From the NCBI GenBank assembly GCA_020720705.1, contig DYOJ01000059.1, forward strand, positions 1 to 10,111: a DNA stretch of 10,111 nt, written 5' to 3'. A model generated the notes under the pieces. The model was not told where the DNA came from, searched no databases, and saw only the letters and a list, made by a program, of their open reading frames with translations. Made by a program: the position numbers and the translations under genes. This document shows positions 1 through 6,283 of this stretch, in pieces; position 1 is the stretch's first letter, and the number at the start of each line of letters is the position of its first letter. The stretch is from Acetofilamentum sp. Its GTDB lineage: Bacteria; Bacteroidota; Bacteroidia; Bacteroidales; JAADGE01.

Positions 1-38
1 TAAGAATATTTCAGTTTCATTTTCAACGAAAGGCACAA

Positions 39-68
39 TATAAACATAATCATTATAAACATAATCAT
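39..68. repeat. 15-bp perfect tandem duplication
   Basis: The 15-base unit TATAAACATAATCAT occurs twice in a row. On the minus strand it lies inside the second half of the broken toxin-like gene and duplicates the five residues NDYVY in frame. It looks like a slippage event in a gene no longer under selection, though it does not itself shift the frame. Confidence 0.8.
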
Positions 69-122
69 TAATTTTTATAGAATAAATTTTTTGATTTGGA
101 TATTGTTTTTGATTTGGATGTA

Positions 123-223
123 TACTGAAAATGTGTTAATTTGGAAATTTGAAAATGTGATAATATGCAGAATATCAAATATTTAATAATGTTTAAAAGT
201 AAAAAAATCAGCCGTTCTCAGTA
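123..223. mobile_element. Small non-autonomous inserted element (MITE-like), 101 bp
   Basis: The element begins TACTGA and ends TCAGTA, and TA lies directly outside each end (121-122 and 224-225), so the ends form the 8-base inverted repeat TATACTGA/TCAGTATA. The match weakens beyond this. It is AT-rich, encodes nothing convincing, and contains TGAAAATGTG twice (126-135 and 150-159, the first overlapping the left end). Excision with one TA repairs the host reading frame. TA duplication is typical of IS630/Tc1-mariner-type transposition, so a related transposase elsewhere in the genome is inferred. The inverted repeats are short, and no second copy is in the window. Confidence 0.55.
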
Positions 224-367
224 TATATTTGTTTCCAAAATATTATCATTCAAAATCTCAATAACGATATCTTCAAAAGAAATATTCCGTTCCAATTTTA
301 ATAATTCATTTTTCTCTATATTCCAATTTATTATCTTCACTTTTGTTATTGATTGATTTTCAACCAT

Positions 368-554
368 GTATATTAATTATCCGGAATAATTTACGGTAAT
401 TTTAACAGAGTCGCTACTCAAAAGTCCAAAAAATCTATAATGAGAGCAATTATTAAACAAATCTCTAAATTTAACGTTCTTGTTTAATGGTTTTTACTAA
501 CAACTAACGATACAATATTAGTACCAAACTGATATTTTATATTTCTACAAAACA
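368..554. other. Intergenic stretch with no recognised feature
   Basis: This AT-rich gap lies between the start of the broken toxin-like gene and the ffh terminator. I see no gene, no exact TAnnTTTG box for the minus-strand toxin gene (the closest is TAGATTTT) and no strong hairpin. Confidence 0.5.
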
Positions 555-590
555 AAAATACCTGTTTGATTTGAAACAGACAGGTATTTT
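551..590 (-). terminator. Rho-independent terminator of ffh
   Basis: An 11-base perfect stem (555-565 with 580-590, AAAATACCTGT/ACAGGTATTTT) encloses a 14-base loop. On the minus strand it is followed by a T-rich run. It begins 12 bases past the ffh stop codon. Confidence 0.75.
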
Positions 591-601
591 CCAAAAAAGT
601 G

Positions 602-1948
602 TTATCGTTTTTTCTTCTTTGTGTCCTTTGTGCCGGCTGCTCCGGCTTTGCCGGCAACTTGCCCTGTGGCAACCATTTTCATCATTTTTTTTGTTTCGCC
701 GAATTGTTTTAGCAAACGATTAACTTCTTGTACATCAGTTCCGCTGCCGTCCGCAATGCGTTTGCGTCTGCTTCCGTTTATTAATGCGGGGTTTGCGCGT
801 TCGGCAGGGGTCATGGAGTAAATGATTGCTTCAACGCCTTTGAAAGCATCGTTGTCAATATCCATTTTTTTTACCATTTTGCTAACGCCGGGTATCATAG
901 ACATGAGGTCTTTGATGTTCCCCATTTTTTTTATTTGTTGCAATTGTTTCAGAAAGTCGTTGAAATCAAACTGATTATCGGTCAGCCGTTTTTTGAGCCG
1001 ACGGGCTTCCTCATCATCAATTTGTTCCTGTGCTTTTTCAACTAAGGACCTGATATCACCCATGCCAAGAATACGGTCTGCCATACGCGAAGGGTAGAAC
1101 ACATCAAGTGCATCCACTTTTTCGCCGGTACCGACAAATTTTATCGGTTTGTTTACCACCGAACTTATGGTTAAAGCTGCACCGCCACGCGTATCGCCGT
1201 CGAGTTTTGTGAGTACAACACCGTCAAAATTCAGACGGTCGTTGAAGGCTTTGGCTGTATTTACGGCATCTTGTCCGGTCATGGAGTCCACTACGAATAA
1301 GATTTCGTGCGGATTTACAGCTTTTTTGATTTCGGTAATCTCCGTCATCATGGCTTCATCCACAGCCAAACGCCCTGCGGTATCAATAATTACGACATCG
1401 TGTCCGCGTAGTGCGGCATGTTTGAGGGCTGCCTTGGCTAATTCGACCGGTTTGTTGTTGCCCTCTTCGGTATAAACATCAACGCCTATTTGCTGTGCCA
1501 ACACTTTGAGCTGTTCAATTGCAGCAGGGCGATACACGTCTCCGGCAACAACAAGCGGGTATTTTCCTTTTTTAGTCTTTAGCAAATTTGCCAATTTCCC
1601 GGTAAAAGTTGTTTTACCCGAGCCTTGCAAACCGGCAATCAGGATTACGGTCGGATTGTTTTTTAAATTCAGTTCGGCATGTTCGCCTCCCATCAAAGCT
1701 GTCAATTCGTCGTAAACAATTTTGATGATTTGTTGTTGAGGCTTTACGGCTTTCAGGACTTCTTCGCCAATGGATTTTTCTTTGACGTTGTTTGTAAAAT
1801 CGCGTGCAATTGCGTAACTAACGTCGGCATCTATCAATGCACGGCGCACTTCTTTCAGAGCTTCGGCGATATTGATTTCGGTAATTTTACCTTCTCCTTT
1901 GAGGAGTTTAAACGATTTTTCTAATTTATCCGATAAATTGTCGAACAT
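602..1948 (-). CDS. ffh: Signal recognition particle GTPase Ffh
   Basis: Ffh binds signal sequences on nascent chains with the SRP RNA and hands the ribosome to the receptor FtsY at the inner membrane, driven by paired GTP hydrolysis. The 448-residue product has the usual length and order: an N domain (about 1-95), a G domain with GLQGSGKT (106-113), DVYRPAA (137-143), DTAGR (189-193), TKLD (247-250) and GTGEK (273-277), and a methionine-rich M domain (about 300-430) with the GSGT turn (401-404) and KKMMKM. It ends in a lysine-rich tail. It appears to be a single-gene unit, with its own terminator and a likely promoter just upstream. It is visibly less AT-rich than the RloAB genes next to it, as expected of a core gene. 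No SRP RNA gene was found here. Confidence 0.97.
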   Translation of the reverse strand: MFDNLSDKLEKSFKLLKGEGKITEINIAEALKEVRRALIDADVSYAIARDFTNNVKEKSIGEEVLKAVKPQQQIIKIVYDELTALMGGEHAELNLKNNPTVILIAGLQGSGKTTFTGKLANLLKTKKGKYPLVVAGDVYRPAAIEQLKVLAQQIGVDVYTEEGNNKPVELAKAALKHAALRGHDVVIIDTAGRLAVDEAMMTEITEIKKAVNPHEILFVVDSMTGQDAVNTAKAFNDRLNFDGVVLTKLDGDTRGGAALTISSVVNKPIKFVGTGEKVDALDVFYPSRMADRILGMGDIRSLVEKAQEQIDDEEARRLKKRLTDNQFDFNDFLKQLQQIKKMGNIKDLMSMIPGVSKMVKKMDIDNDAFKGVEAIIYSMTPAERANPALINGSRRKRIADGSGTDVQEVNRLLKQFGETKKMMKMVATGQVAGKAGAAGTKDTKKKKR

Positions 1949-1974
1949 TTGGATGGATTTTTAATTACGGTCTG

Positions 1975-1982
1975 CAAAGATA
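1975..1982 (-). promoter_or_regulatory. Likely -7 promoter element of ffh
   Basis: On the minus strand the bases read TATCTTTG, an exact match to the Bacteroidota -7 box TAnnTTTG, ending 26 bases before the ffh start codon. A TTG lies upstream, but only 15 bases away, which is shorter than usual, so the -33 part is weak. Confidence 0.5.
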
Positions 1983-2031
1983 AAAATAAATCGGAATCAA
2001 TTTATATCCGGTTAAAAAATAATCTCAGCAG

Positions 2032-2178
2032 ATGAAATATATTGTTCAAGACTTTACTTTTTATGAATATCCGAAAAAACGGAATCGGGGTTTACATGGG
2101 TTATTTTTTACTGTAATAGAAAATGTCAAAAAGGTGTCTTTTTCGCTTGTAAAAGAGTTTTCTGTTATTCACAAATAG
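2032..2178 (+). CDS. Possible 48-residue hypothetical ORF, doubtful
   Basis: In the gap between ffh and rloB an ATG opens a 48-codon frame starting MKYIVQDFTFYEYPKKRNRG and ending VKEFSVIHK, with TAG at 2176-2178, four bases before the rloB stop. I do not recognise it, and no TAnnTTTG promoter or ribosome binding site is visible. In DNA this AT-rich an open frame of this length can arise by chance. It could also be a remnant of a longer gene. It is listed because it fills most of this gap. Confidence 0.15.
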   Translation: MKYIVQDFTFYEYPKKRNRGLHGLFFTVIENVKKVSFSLVKEFSVIHK

Positions 2179-2182
2179 CCAA

Positions 2183-3319
2183 TTACAGTTCAAACATCAA
2201 AATTTTAGTCCCTTTTTCTATGCAGAAATCAGTTTCAAGAAAATCTTTAATCAGCACAATATTTATCTTATTTTCAACTATTTGTGTTTCAATAAAAGAT
2301 TTCGAGTGATTTTGTTTACTTTTAAAATAAAACTGAAAATTTTTCAGGGGCAAAGATTTAATTATTTCAATTTCAATAAAATCGGTGTTAATCTTTTTTA
2401 GTTTAATTTCAAGTCCTTCAAATTTAACAATGCGGTCAAAATCAGCCCAGATAAATTGTTTTTCATACGCTAATAAATTCCTGACCAAAAAATCCACATC
2501 CGTATAAGGATTAAGTTCGTATATTCTTCCACCGCATTTACGCAATTCACCTTGCATTTTATGACGCAACCATTCTGAATTTTCAAAAGCAGATTGCAAT
2601 TTTACTTCACTAAGAAGAATCTTCATAAGTCCTTTTAAATCATTCTTTTTATTACTTTTAGCATAATTCTTCAAAACTGTATTTTTTCTAATATGTCCAA
2701 TTAAACAAATACTTCCTTTACACCCATTTACTTCATTACAGCCCAATGGAATACCTTTTCTATCTTTACATTCTGTTTTGGTGAATGCAATTTTACTTCT
2801 TTCAAAATGAAGAAGTATCCATTGTTCAAAAGAGCGACTTGAAAAACCAATATTAACAATTTTATTGTTTACAACAAGCTTAGCTCTTTGATAGGCTTCG
2901 TCATGGTATGAATGACCATTTTTATCAAAAACCGCCCAAAGGTCATCATACAATTGAGTTCTTTGCTCTATCAATTGGGCTTGAGCTACGTATCTGAGAG
3001 GTACAGCACTAACTTCTTCATATTTTGATGTCCCTTCACTAACTCCATATATGTCAATATATAATTCTTTTAATATATTTCTATCGTAGTCTTTCCGTGT
3101 ATTGAGATTGACAAATTGACGTTTTTGGGGGTTCCTAAGTATTGTTTTTGCTTGAATCGGAATATCGTTAGGTATAGTCTTGTTATCTGATATTTCAATA
3201 TTAGTCCAAATCTCATTAGGAAACGAAATTTTTTCAGCGATAAATCGAAAATAATCAGGTTCTGTTTTGGTGCCTTCGCAAACAATTAAAAGATTTTTGC
3301 TAAATTTCCGTTTCGCCAT
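2183..3319 (-). CDS. rloB: RloB-family protein with C-terminal extension, probable phage-defence effector
   Basis: The N terminus reads NLLIVCEGTKTEPDYFR (Cys14-Glu15), the RloB opening motif, thought to be Toprim-like. WAVFDKNGH (129-136) supplies a likely metal-binding Asp132, followed by FEQWILLHF (164-172) and NPYTDVDFLV (270-279), where RloB proteins typically finish. Two things are unusual: a cysteine cluster (184, 194, 200, 205, with His209) that could bind zinc, and a beta-rich tail of about 90 residues (290-378). RloB proteins as I know them are about 200-230 residues, against 378 here. The gene overlaps the ATPase gene upstream by 20 bases, so they are probably co-translated. RloA/RloB pairs occur beside restriction-modification loci, and AAA15 ATPase plus Toprim pairs (PARIS, possibly AbiL) abort phage infection. 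A nuclease role is inferred, not seen. Confidence 0.85.
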   Translation of the reverse strand: MAKRKFSKNLLIVCEGTKTEPDYFRFIAEKISFPNEIWTNIEISDNKTIPNDIPIQAKTILRNPQKRQFVNLNTRKDYDRNILKELYIDIYGVSEGTSKYEEVSAVPLRYVAQAQLIEQRTQLYDDLWAVFDKNGHSYHDEAYQRAKLVVNNKIVNIGFSSRSFEQWILLHFERSKIAFTKTECKDRKGIPLGCNEVNGCKGSICLIGHIRKNTVLKNYAKSNKKNDLKGLMKILLSEVKLQSAFENSEWLRHKMQGELRKCGGRIYELNPYTDVDFLVRNLLAYEKQFIWADFDRIVKFEGLEIKLKKINTDFIEIEIIKSLPLKNFQFYFKSKQNHSKSFIETQIVENKINIVLIKDFLETDFCIEKGTKILMFEL

Positions 3320-4610
3320 CGTCTAAAATTGATTGAATTTCTGAAATATGTGGAATAGCTCCGAATTTCCCACCTAAGTACCACTTGTCAAATGGTATAT
3401 CTTCTCGTACACCATCAAAATCTTGTGCTGAAAATATTTCCGTTTCTCCAAAAACATTCTTTTCTGCAAACCATATTTGATCAGAACGAAGTTCCTTCGA
3501 TAATAAATTTATTTCATGTGTGGTAAATATTAGTTGCGCATTGGCGGATTGATTACTATGAAAAAGTTGTATTAACAATTTTGATAATATCGAATGCATA
3601 CTACTATCTAATTCATCAAATATTATGACACCACCTTTTTCTATAATCATTAAAATTAAACCTCCTAATGCAAAGAGTTTATTAGTCCCAAATGATTCCT
3701 GAAAAAAAGGCAAATTATATATTCCTTTTTCCGTCTTATTATCAAAAAATTTATGATTACTAAAAACAACTTCGTTTTGTCTAACTTTAAAAATTGATAT
3801 ATTTTCAGTTGTTTCTAAAATTTCATGCTCTATTTTATTTTCTTTATCAATTACTAATGAATGAATTTGTGTATCTGCAAAATATAAAAGGCGCTCTAAT
3901 CGCTTGACAAGTTTATTATTTTCACCTTTTTGTATTTCCTGTTTAATGTACCCACTTAATATTTTTATCCAACTGTTATCTGTTACATTCCAAATTTCAA
4001 GTTCGTTGAAGTATGTAAAAATCGGAGATATTGTAGTATGATAGTGGTCAGCTTTTCCAAATATTGCTAAAAAGGGTAATTTTTTATAAACTTCGTATTG
4101 TTTTGATCCAAAATTTTTACCTAATTTTGCTATATGAATATTTTCATCTGTTTCTTTCTTTTCTTCGCCTCGTTTAAAAATGTTTTGAGGTTTTTTATTT
4201 GGAAAATGAAATAAGGATTCTTCTATTATTTCATTTTCATTAAAAGCAATCCTATATTGAAATTTTGTTTTAGTTTTTATTATAAAAACAATTTCAAATT
4301 CAGTAGGTTGACTTTTGGATTCAGAATTAAACACAAACTGGTCAATAGCTTGAATCGGTTTATCAACAGTAATCTCATTTGATTTTACAATAAACCGTCG
4401 TATCTCGAATAATGCACGAATAAAATTAGATTTACCGGAAGAGTTTGCTCCATATATTGCAGCCGTTTTTATTAATTTAACCAATTCTCCATTAGCTAAA
4501 CTAATTTCCATTGTATTTTCAATTTTGCTTCGCGAACTACTTGCCAACATGGAAAAAGTTTGCTTTTCAAAAATAGAACGGAAATTCCTGATTGAACATT
4601 CTAATATCAT
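3300..4610 (-). CDS. rloA: RloA-type AAA15 ATPase, partner of RloB
   Basis: This 436-residue ATPase belongs to the AAA15/COG1106 group, ABC-like ATPases related to SMC and OLD proteins. Visible motifs are Walker A GANSSGKS (54-61) in the AIYGANSSGKSNF context, an ABC-signature-like SFGTNKLF (306-313), Walker B GGVIIFDELDSSMH (326-339) and the H-loop TTHE (363-366). The end carries YLGGKFGAIPHI (411-422), a closing motif typical of RloA. No coiled-coil insertion stands out between the Walker motifs. The gene leads an operon with rloB, overlapping it by 20 bases, from an exact promoter at 4643-4672. By analogy with PARIS and similar systems it would sense a phage trigger and control the RloB effector; this is inference. 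The base composition, more AT-rich than ffh, fits an acquired defence module. Confidence 0.9.
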   Translation of the reverse strand: MILECSIRNFRSIFEKQTFSMLASSSRSKIENTMEISLANGELVKLIKTAAIYGANSSGKSNFIRALFEIRRFIVKSNEITVDKPIQAIDQFVFNSESKSQPTEFEIVFIIKTKTKFQYRIAFNENEIIEESLFHFPNKKPQNIFKRGEEKKETDENIHIAKLGKNFGSKQYEVYKKLPFLAIFGKADHYHTTISPIFTYFNELEIWNVTDNSWIKILSGYIKQEIQKGENNKLVKRLERLLYFADTQIHSLVIDKENKIEHEILETTENISIFKVRQNEVVFSNHKFFDNKTEKGIYNLPFFQESFGTNKLFALGGLILMIIEKGGVIIFDELDSSMHSILSKLLIQLFHSNQSANAQLIFTTHEINLLSKELRSDQIWFAEKNVFGETEIFSAQDFDGVREDIPFDKWYLGGKFGAIPHISEIQSILDDGETEI

Positions 4611-4642
4611 ACCTTATTCTTTTAATTCTTGTGTTTATTTTG

Positions 4643-4672
4643 CAAAAATAATAATAATAAGTAATTTTACAA
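4643..4672 (-). promoter_or_regulatory. Promoter of the rloA-rloB operon
   Basis: On the minus strand, TTG (4672-4670) is followed after exactly 19 bases by TATTTTTG (4650-4643), an exact Bacteroidota -33/-7 pair. The -7 box ends 32 bases before the rloA ATG. It is one of the clearest promoters in the window. Confidence 0.7.
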
Positions 4673-4906
4673 TACTTAATATAGTAATTTTTGTGAATAA
4701 TTAGTAGTACACTAAAATTGAAGTTTTGAGTAACAATTCTTGGTTAAATTTTTTAAATAGAAGCTTAACTTTAGACAACTGGCACAAACTGTTTATAAAA
4801 TAGGATACAATCAGTTCTCTTTTCTATATATTTCGCATAACTATTGTCAATAAATCAATTATTTACAAAAATTATTGTCGAACCGTTGAATAACTTATCC
4901 TATTGA
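4673..4906. other. Divergent intergenic stretch without a gene
   Basis: This AT-rich gap lies between the rloA promoter and the promoter of the first lipoprotein gene. I see no ORF of note, tRNA or strong hairpin; ATTGTC occurs twice (in 4841-4880) without clear meaning. Confidence 0.4.
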
Positions 4907-4938
4907 TTTGTAAGTGTTTTAATTATTTCGTACATTTG
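4907..4938 (+). promoter_or_regulatory. Promoter of the first lipoprotein gene (shared 20-base core)
   Basis: TTTG (4907-4910), a 20-base spacer and TACATTTG (4931-4938) match the Bacteroidota consensus exactly. Bases 4919-4938 recur identically at 5499-5518 before the second lipoprotein gene. The start codon is 103 bases past the -7 box, leaving a leader of roughly 95 bases. Confidence 0.7.
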
Positions 4939-5041
4939 TAAAAATACAGATAGTAGGGTAAAAGAATTAAAACCTTTAAATAAGCTTGAAGAACAAAAAA
5001 ATTACATTAGAAATTTCGATTTTGTAATCCATTAACAAAAT

Positions 5042-5479
5042 ATGAAAAATTTTCATAGAAAAATACAAACACTTCAGGCTAAAGTATTAGCCGTAATACT
5101 TGGAATGCTCGGTATATCAACAAGTTGCTTCAAATCTGAATATGGTACACCTATTGCCGATTATAAAATGAGCGGGTTCGTAAAATCGGCAGGTAATCAG
5201 AAGGCAATCAAAAATATCGGGGTGTCAGTAGATGACTTAAATTTGGCAGACACCACATCTGATGAAGGTAAATTTGAGTTGCCGACTTTAATCCGTTATG
5301 ATTTAATGTCAGCATTTACAGTCTCGTTTACAGACCTTGATAGTTTTGAAAACGGTTATTATCCGCCGTTCGACACTACAATTGAGTTTCAGTTTGAAGA
5401 TTTTACCGGTGGAGATAACGATTGGTATATGGGCATAAATGAGCAAAATATAACAATTTTTCTGAAAGAGGCAAAATAA
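5042..5479 (+). CDS. Putative lipoprotein of the rSAM/lipoprotein system type, without its maturase
   Basis: The 145-residue product has a basic start (KNFHRK), a hydrophobic stretch (about 15-25) and a lipobox ending ISTSC with the lipidated cysteine at 29. It is therefore expected to be exported and anchored in a membrane, probably the outer one. Directly after the cysteine comes EYGTPIADYK (33-42), the hallmark I recognise from Bacteroidota lipoproteins normally encoded next to a radical SAM enzyme (TIGR04134-like). The rest looks like a carboxypeptidase-regulatory or transthyretin-like beta fold (GFVKSAGNQKAIKNIGVSV, then SDEGKFEL). Family members usually sit beside a radical SAM gene; none is in this window on either side, so this copy is an orphan or is served from elsewhere. 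What the system modifies is not established. The motif is visible; the family assignment is from memory. Confidence 0.75.
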   Translation: MKNFHRKIQTLQAKVLAVILGMLGISTSCFKSEYGTPIADYKMSGFVKSAGNQKAIKNIGVSVDDLNLADTTSDEGKFELPTLIRYDLMSAFTVSFTDLDSFENGYYPPFDTTIEFQFEDFTGGDNDWYMGINEQNITIFLKEAK

Positions 5480-5486
5480 CAAAGTC

Positions 5487-5518
5487 TTGATTCGGGTATT
5501 AATTATTTCGTACATTTG
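5487..5518 (+). promoter_or_regulatory. Promoter of the second lipoprotein gene (shared 20-base core)
   Basis: TTG (5487-5489), a 21-base spacer and TACATTTG (5511-5518) fit the Bacteroidota consensus. The block 5499-5518 is identical to 4919-4938. The -7 box ends 54 bases before the start codon, so the second gene can be expressed independently of the first. Confidence 0.65.
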
Positions 5519-5572
5519 ATATTTAACGATTGCTAAATTCAATCATTTCAATCATATACAAATTATCAGCAC

Positions 5573-6058
5573 ATGAAAAACATGTATCTTGTGATTATTA
5601 CACTACTACTTGGGTGTGGATTTTCGGGTATTGACAATGCTAAATTTTCAGGAAATTGGCGCACTTGTTCAAAAGATGGTTTATATATCGAACTTTTGAT
5701 AATGCCGGATACATTTATGTATTCTTCCACAAACGGACTGATAACTAAATACAGTAATTACAAGATAATCGGTGATACATTGATATATAGAGATTCAAAT
5801 TTATATAAAGATTCTACAAATGTAAAGAAGGCAATTATTACATTTGTTTCTGAGAGCCAAATGACTATGGATTTTATTACGTCTGAAGAGCAATGGACTT
5901 TTTATAAATTGAAAGAGTACATTTCTGATATCAACGATATTGAAAAACTAAAGTCCTGCACGCGAACAAGAGCAATAAAATATAGATGTATAGATGCAAT
6001 GATAAATGAAGAACATGCAAAAGATTCAATAAATGAACAGATTTTTTTCCAATTTTAA
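5573..6058 (+). CDS. Small hypothetical lipoprotein
   Basis: The 161-residue product begins with a short signal (MKNMYLVIITLLLGC) whose lipobox LLGC puts the lipidated cysteine at 15. No acidic surface-export signal follows the cysteine, so it probably faces the periplasm. The mature part starts with FSGNWRTC (25-32), a Gly-x-Trp entry resembling lipocalin-like small lipoproteins, then alternating strands (about 37-110) suggesting a beta barrel or sandwich, and a charged helical tail. Cysteines 32, 129 and 139 could form a disulfide. I do not recognise the family, and no function is assigned. It follows the orphan rSAM-type lipoprotein on the same strand but has its own promoter with the same 20-base core, so the two may be co-regulated. 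Met4 is an alternative start that would still leave a short signal. Confidence 0.7.
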   Translation: MKNMYLVIITLLLGCGFSGIDNAKFSGNWRTCSKDGLYIELLIMPDTFMYSSTNGLITKYSNYKIIGDTLIYRDSNLYKDSTNVKKAIITFVSESQMTMDFITSEEQWTFYKLKEYISDINDIEKLKSCTRTRAIKYRCIDAMINEEHAKDSINEQIFFQF

Positions 6059-6283
6059 AACCTTACATTATTTCTAAACTATCGTGAACATGGGGTAAAG
6101 TCCGCCCAAATGCCTTTTGCAAATAAAGGCATTGACTCCGAGCAGAACACTTGTTTTCAAGTTTTTTCAAATTGAAAACACTTTTATGCCGCCGCTTAGA
6201 TGTGCCAATGATACAAGTTCGAAAAATGTTATATTTTAGTTGAAAAAAAATCTAAGGATAAATAAACTTGATTTTAGACAAAC
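6059..6283. other. Convergent intergenic stretch with two hairpins
   Basis: This gap between the second lipoprotein gene and the end of rng holds two good stems: 6109-6117 with 6125-6133 (AATGCCTTT/AAAGGCATT, 7-base loop) and 6152-6160 with 6172-6180 (TGTTTTCAA/TTGAAAACA, 11-base loop). The second is followed by a short T-run on the plus strand, so it may end transcription there. The bases around the first stem are more GC-rich than usual for gaps here. No ORF, tRNA or attC core was found. Confidence 0.45.

Larger units (their letters stand above)
1..367 (-). pseudogene. BrnT-like toxin gene, interrupted and cut by the window edge
   Basis: Reading from an ATG at 367, the first part gives 49 residues (KIINWNIEKNELLKLER, then NISFEDIVIEILNDNILE) and stops at TGA 218-220. 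From 120 down to 1, in another frame, the second part reads HPNQKQYPNQKIYSIKIND, then VPFVENETEIFL. From memory, these two blocks in this order match small Bacteroidota toxin-like proteins of about 90 residues (BrnT-like, usually followed by a CopG/BrnA-type antitoxin gene). The break is an inserted element at 123-223; removing 103 bases (element plus one TA) joins ILETNI to HPNQ in frame with no stop. A 15-base tandem duplication also repeats NDYVY. The expected C-terminal end and any antitoxin lie beyond base 1. The break and both halves are directly visible; the family name is recognition without a search, and toxicity of the ancestral protein is inferred. Confidence 0.7.

Noticed and set aside
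88..119. Direct repeat of a 14-base block (TTTTTGATTTGGAT)
   Set aside because: It looked like an intergenic repeat, but on the minus strand it encodes the HPNQK and YPNQK motifs of the toxin-like protein.
165..356. 63-residue plus-strand open frame
   Set aside because: It lies antisense to the broken toxin-like gene and across the inserted element; its low-complexity Ile/Phe/Ser/Lys content shows no family features.
484..672. 62-residue minus-strand open frame overlapping the end of ffh
   Set aside because: It runs through the ffh terminator and overlaps the real ffh 3' end in another frame.
621..1924. Several plus-strand open frames opposite ffh
   Set aside because: They are antisense shadows of a complete, well-conserved ffh gene.
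6059..6283. Integron attC site or tRNA
   Set aside because: No GTTRRRY/RYYYAAC core pair and no cloverleaf could be drawn.
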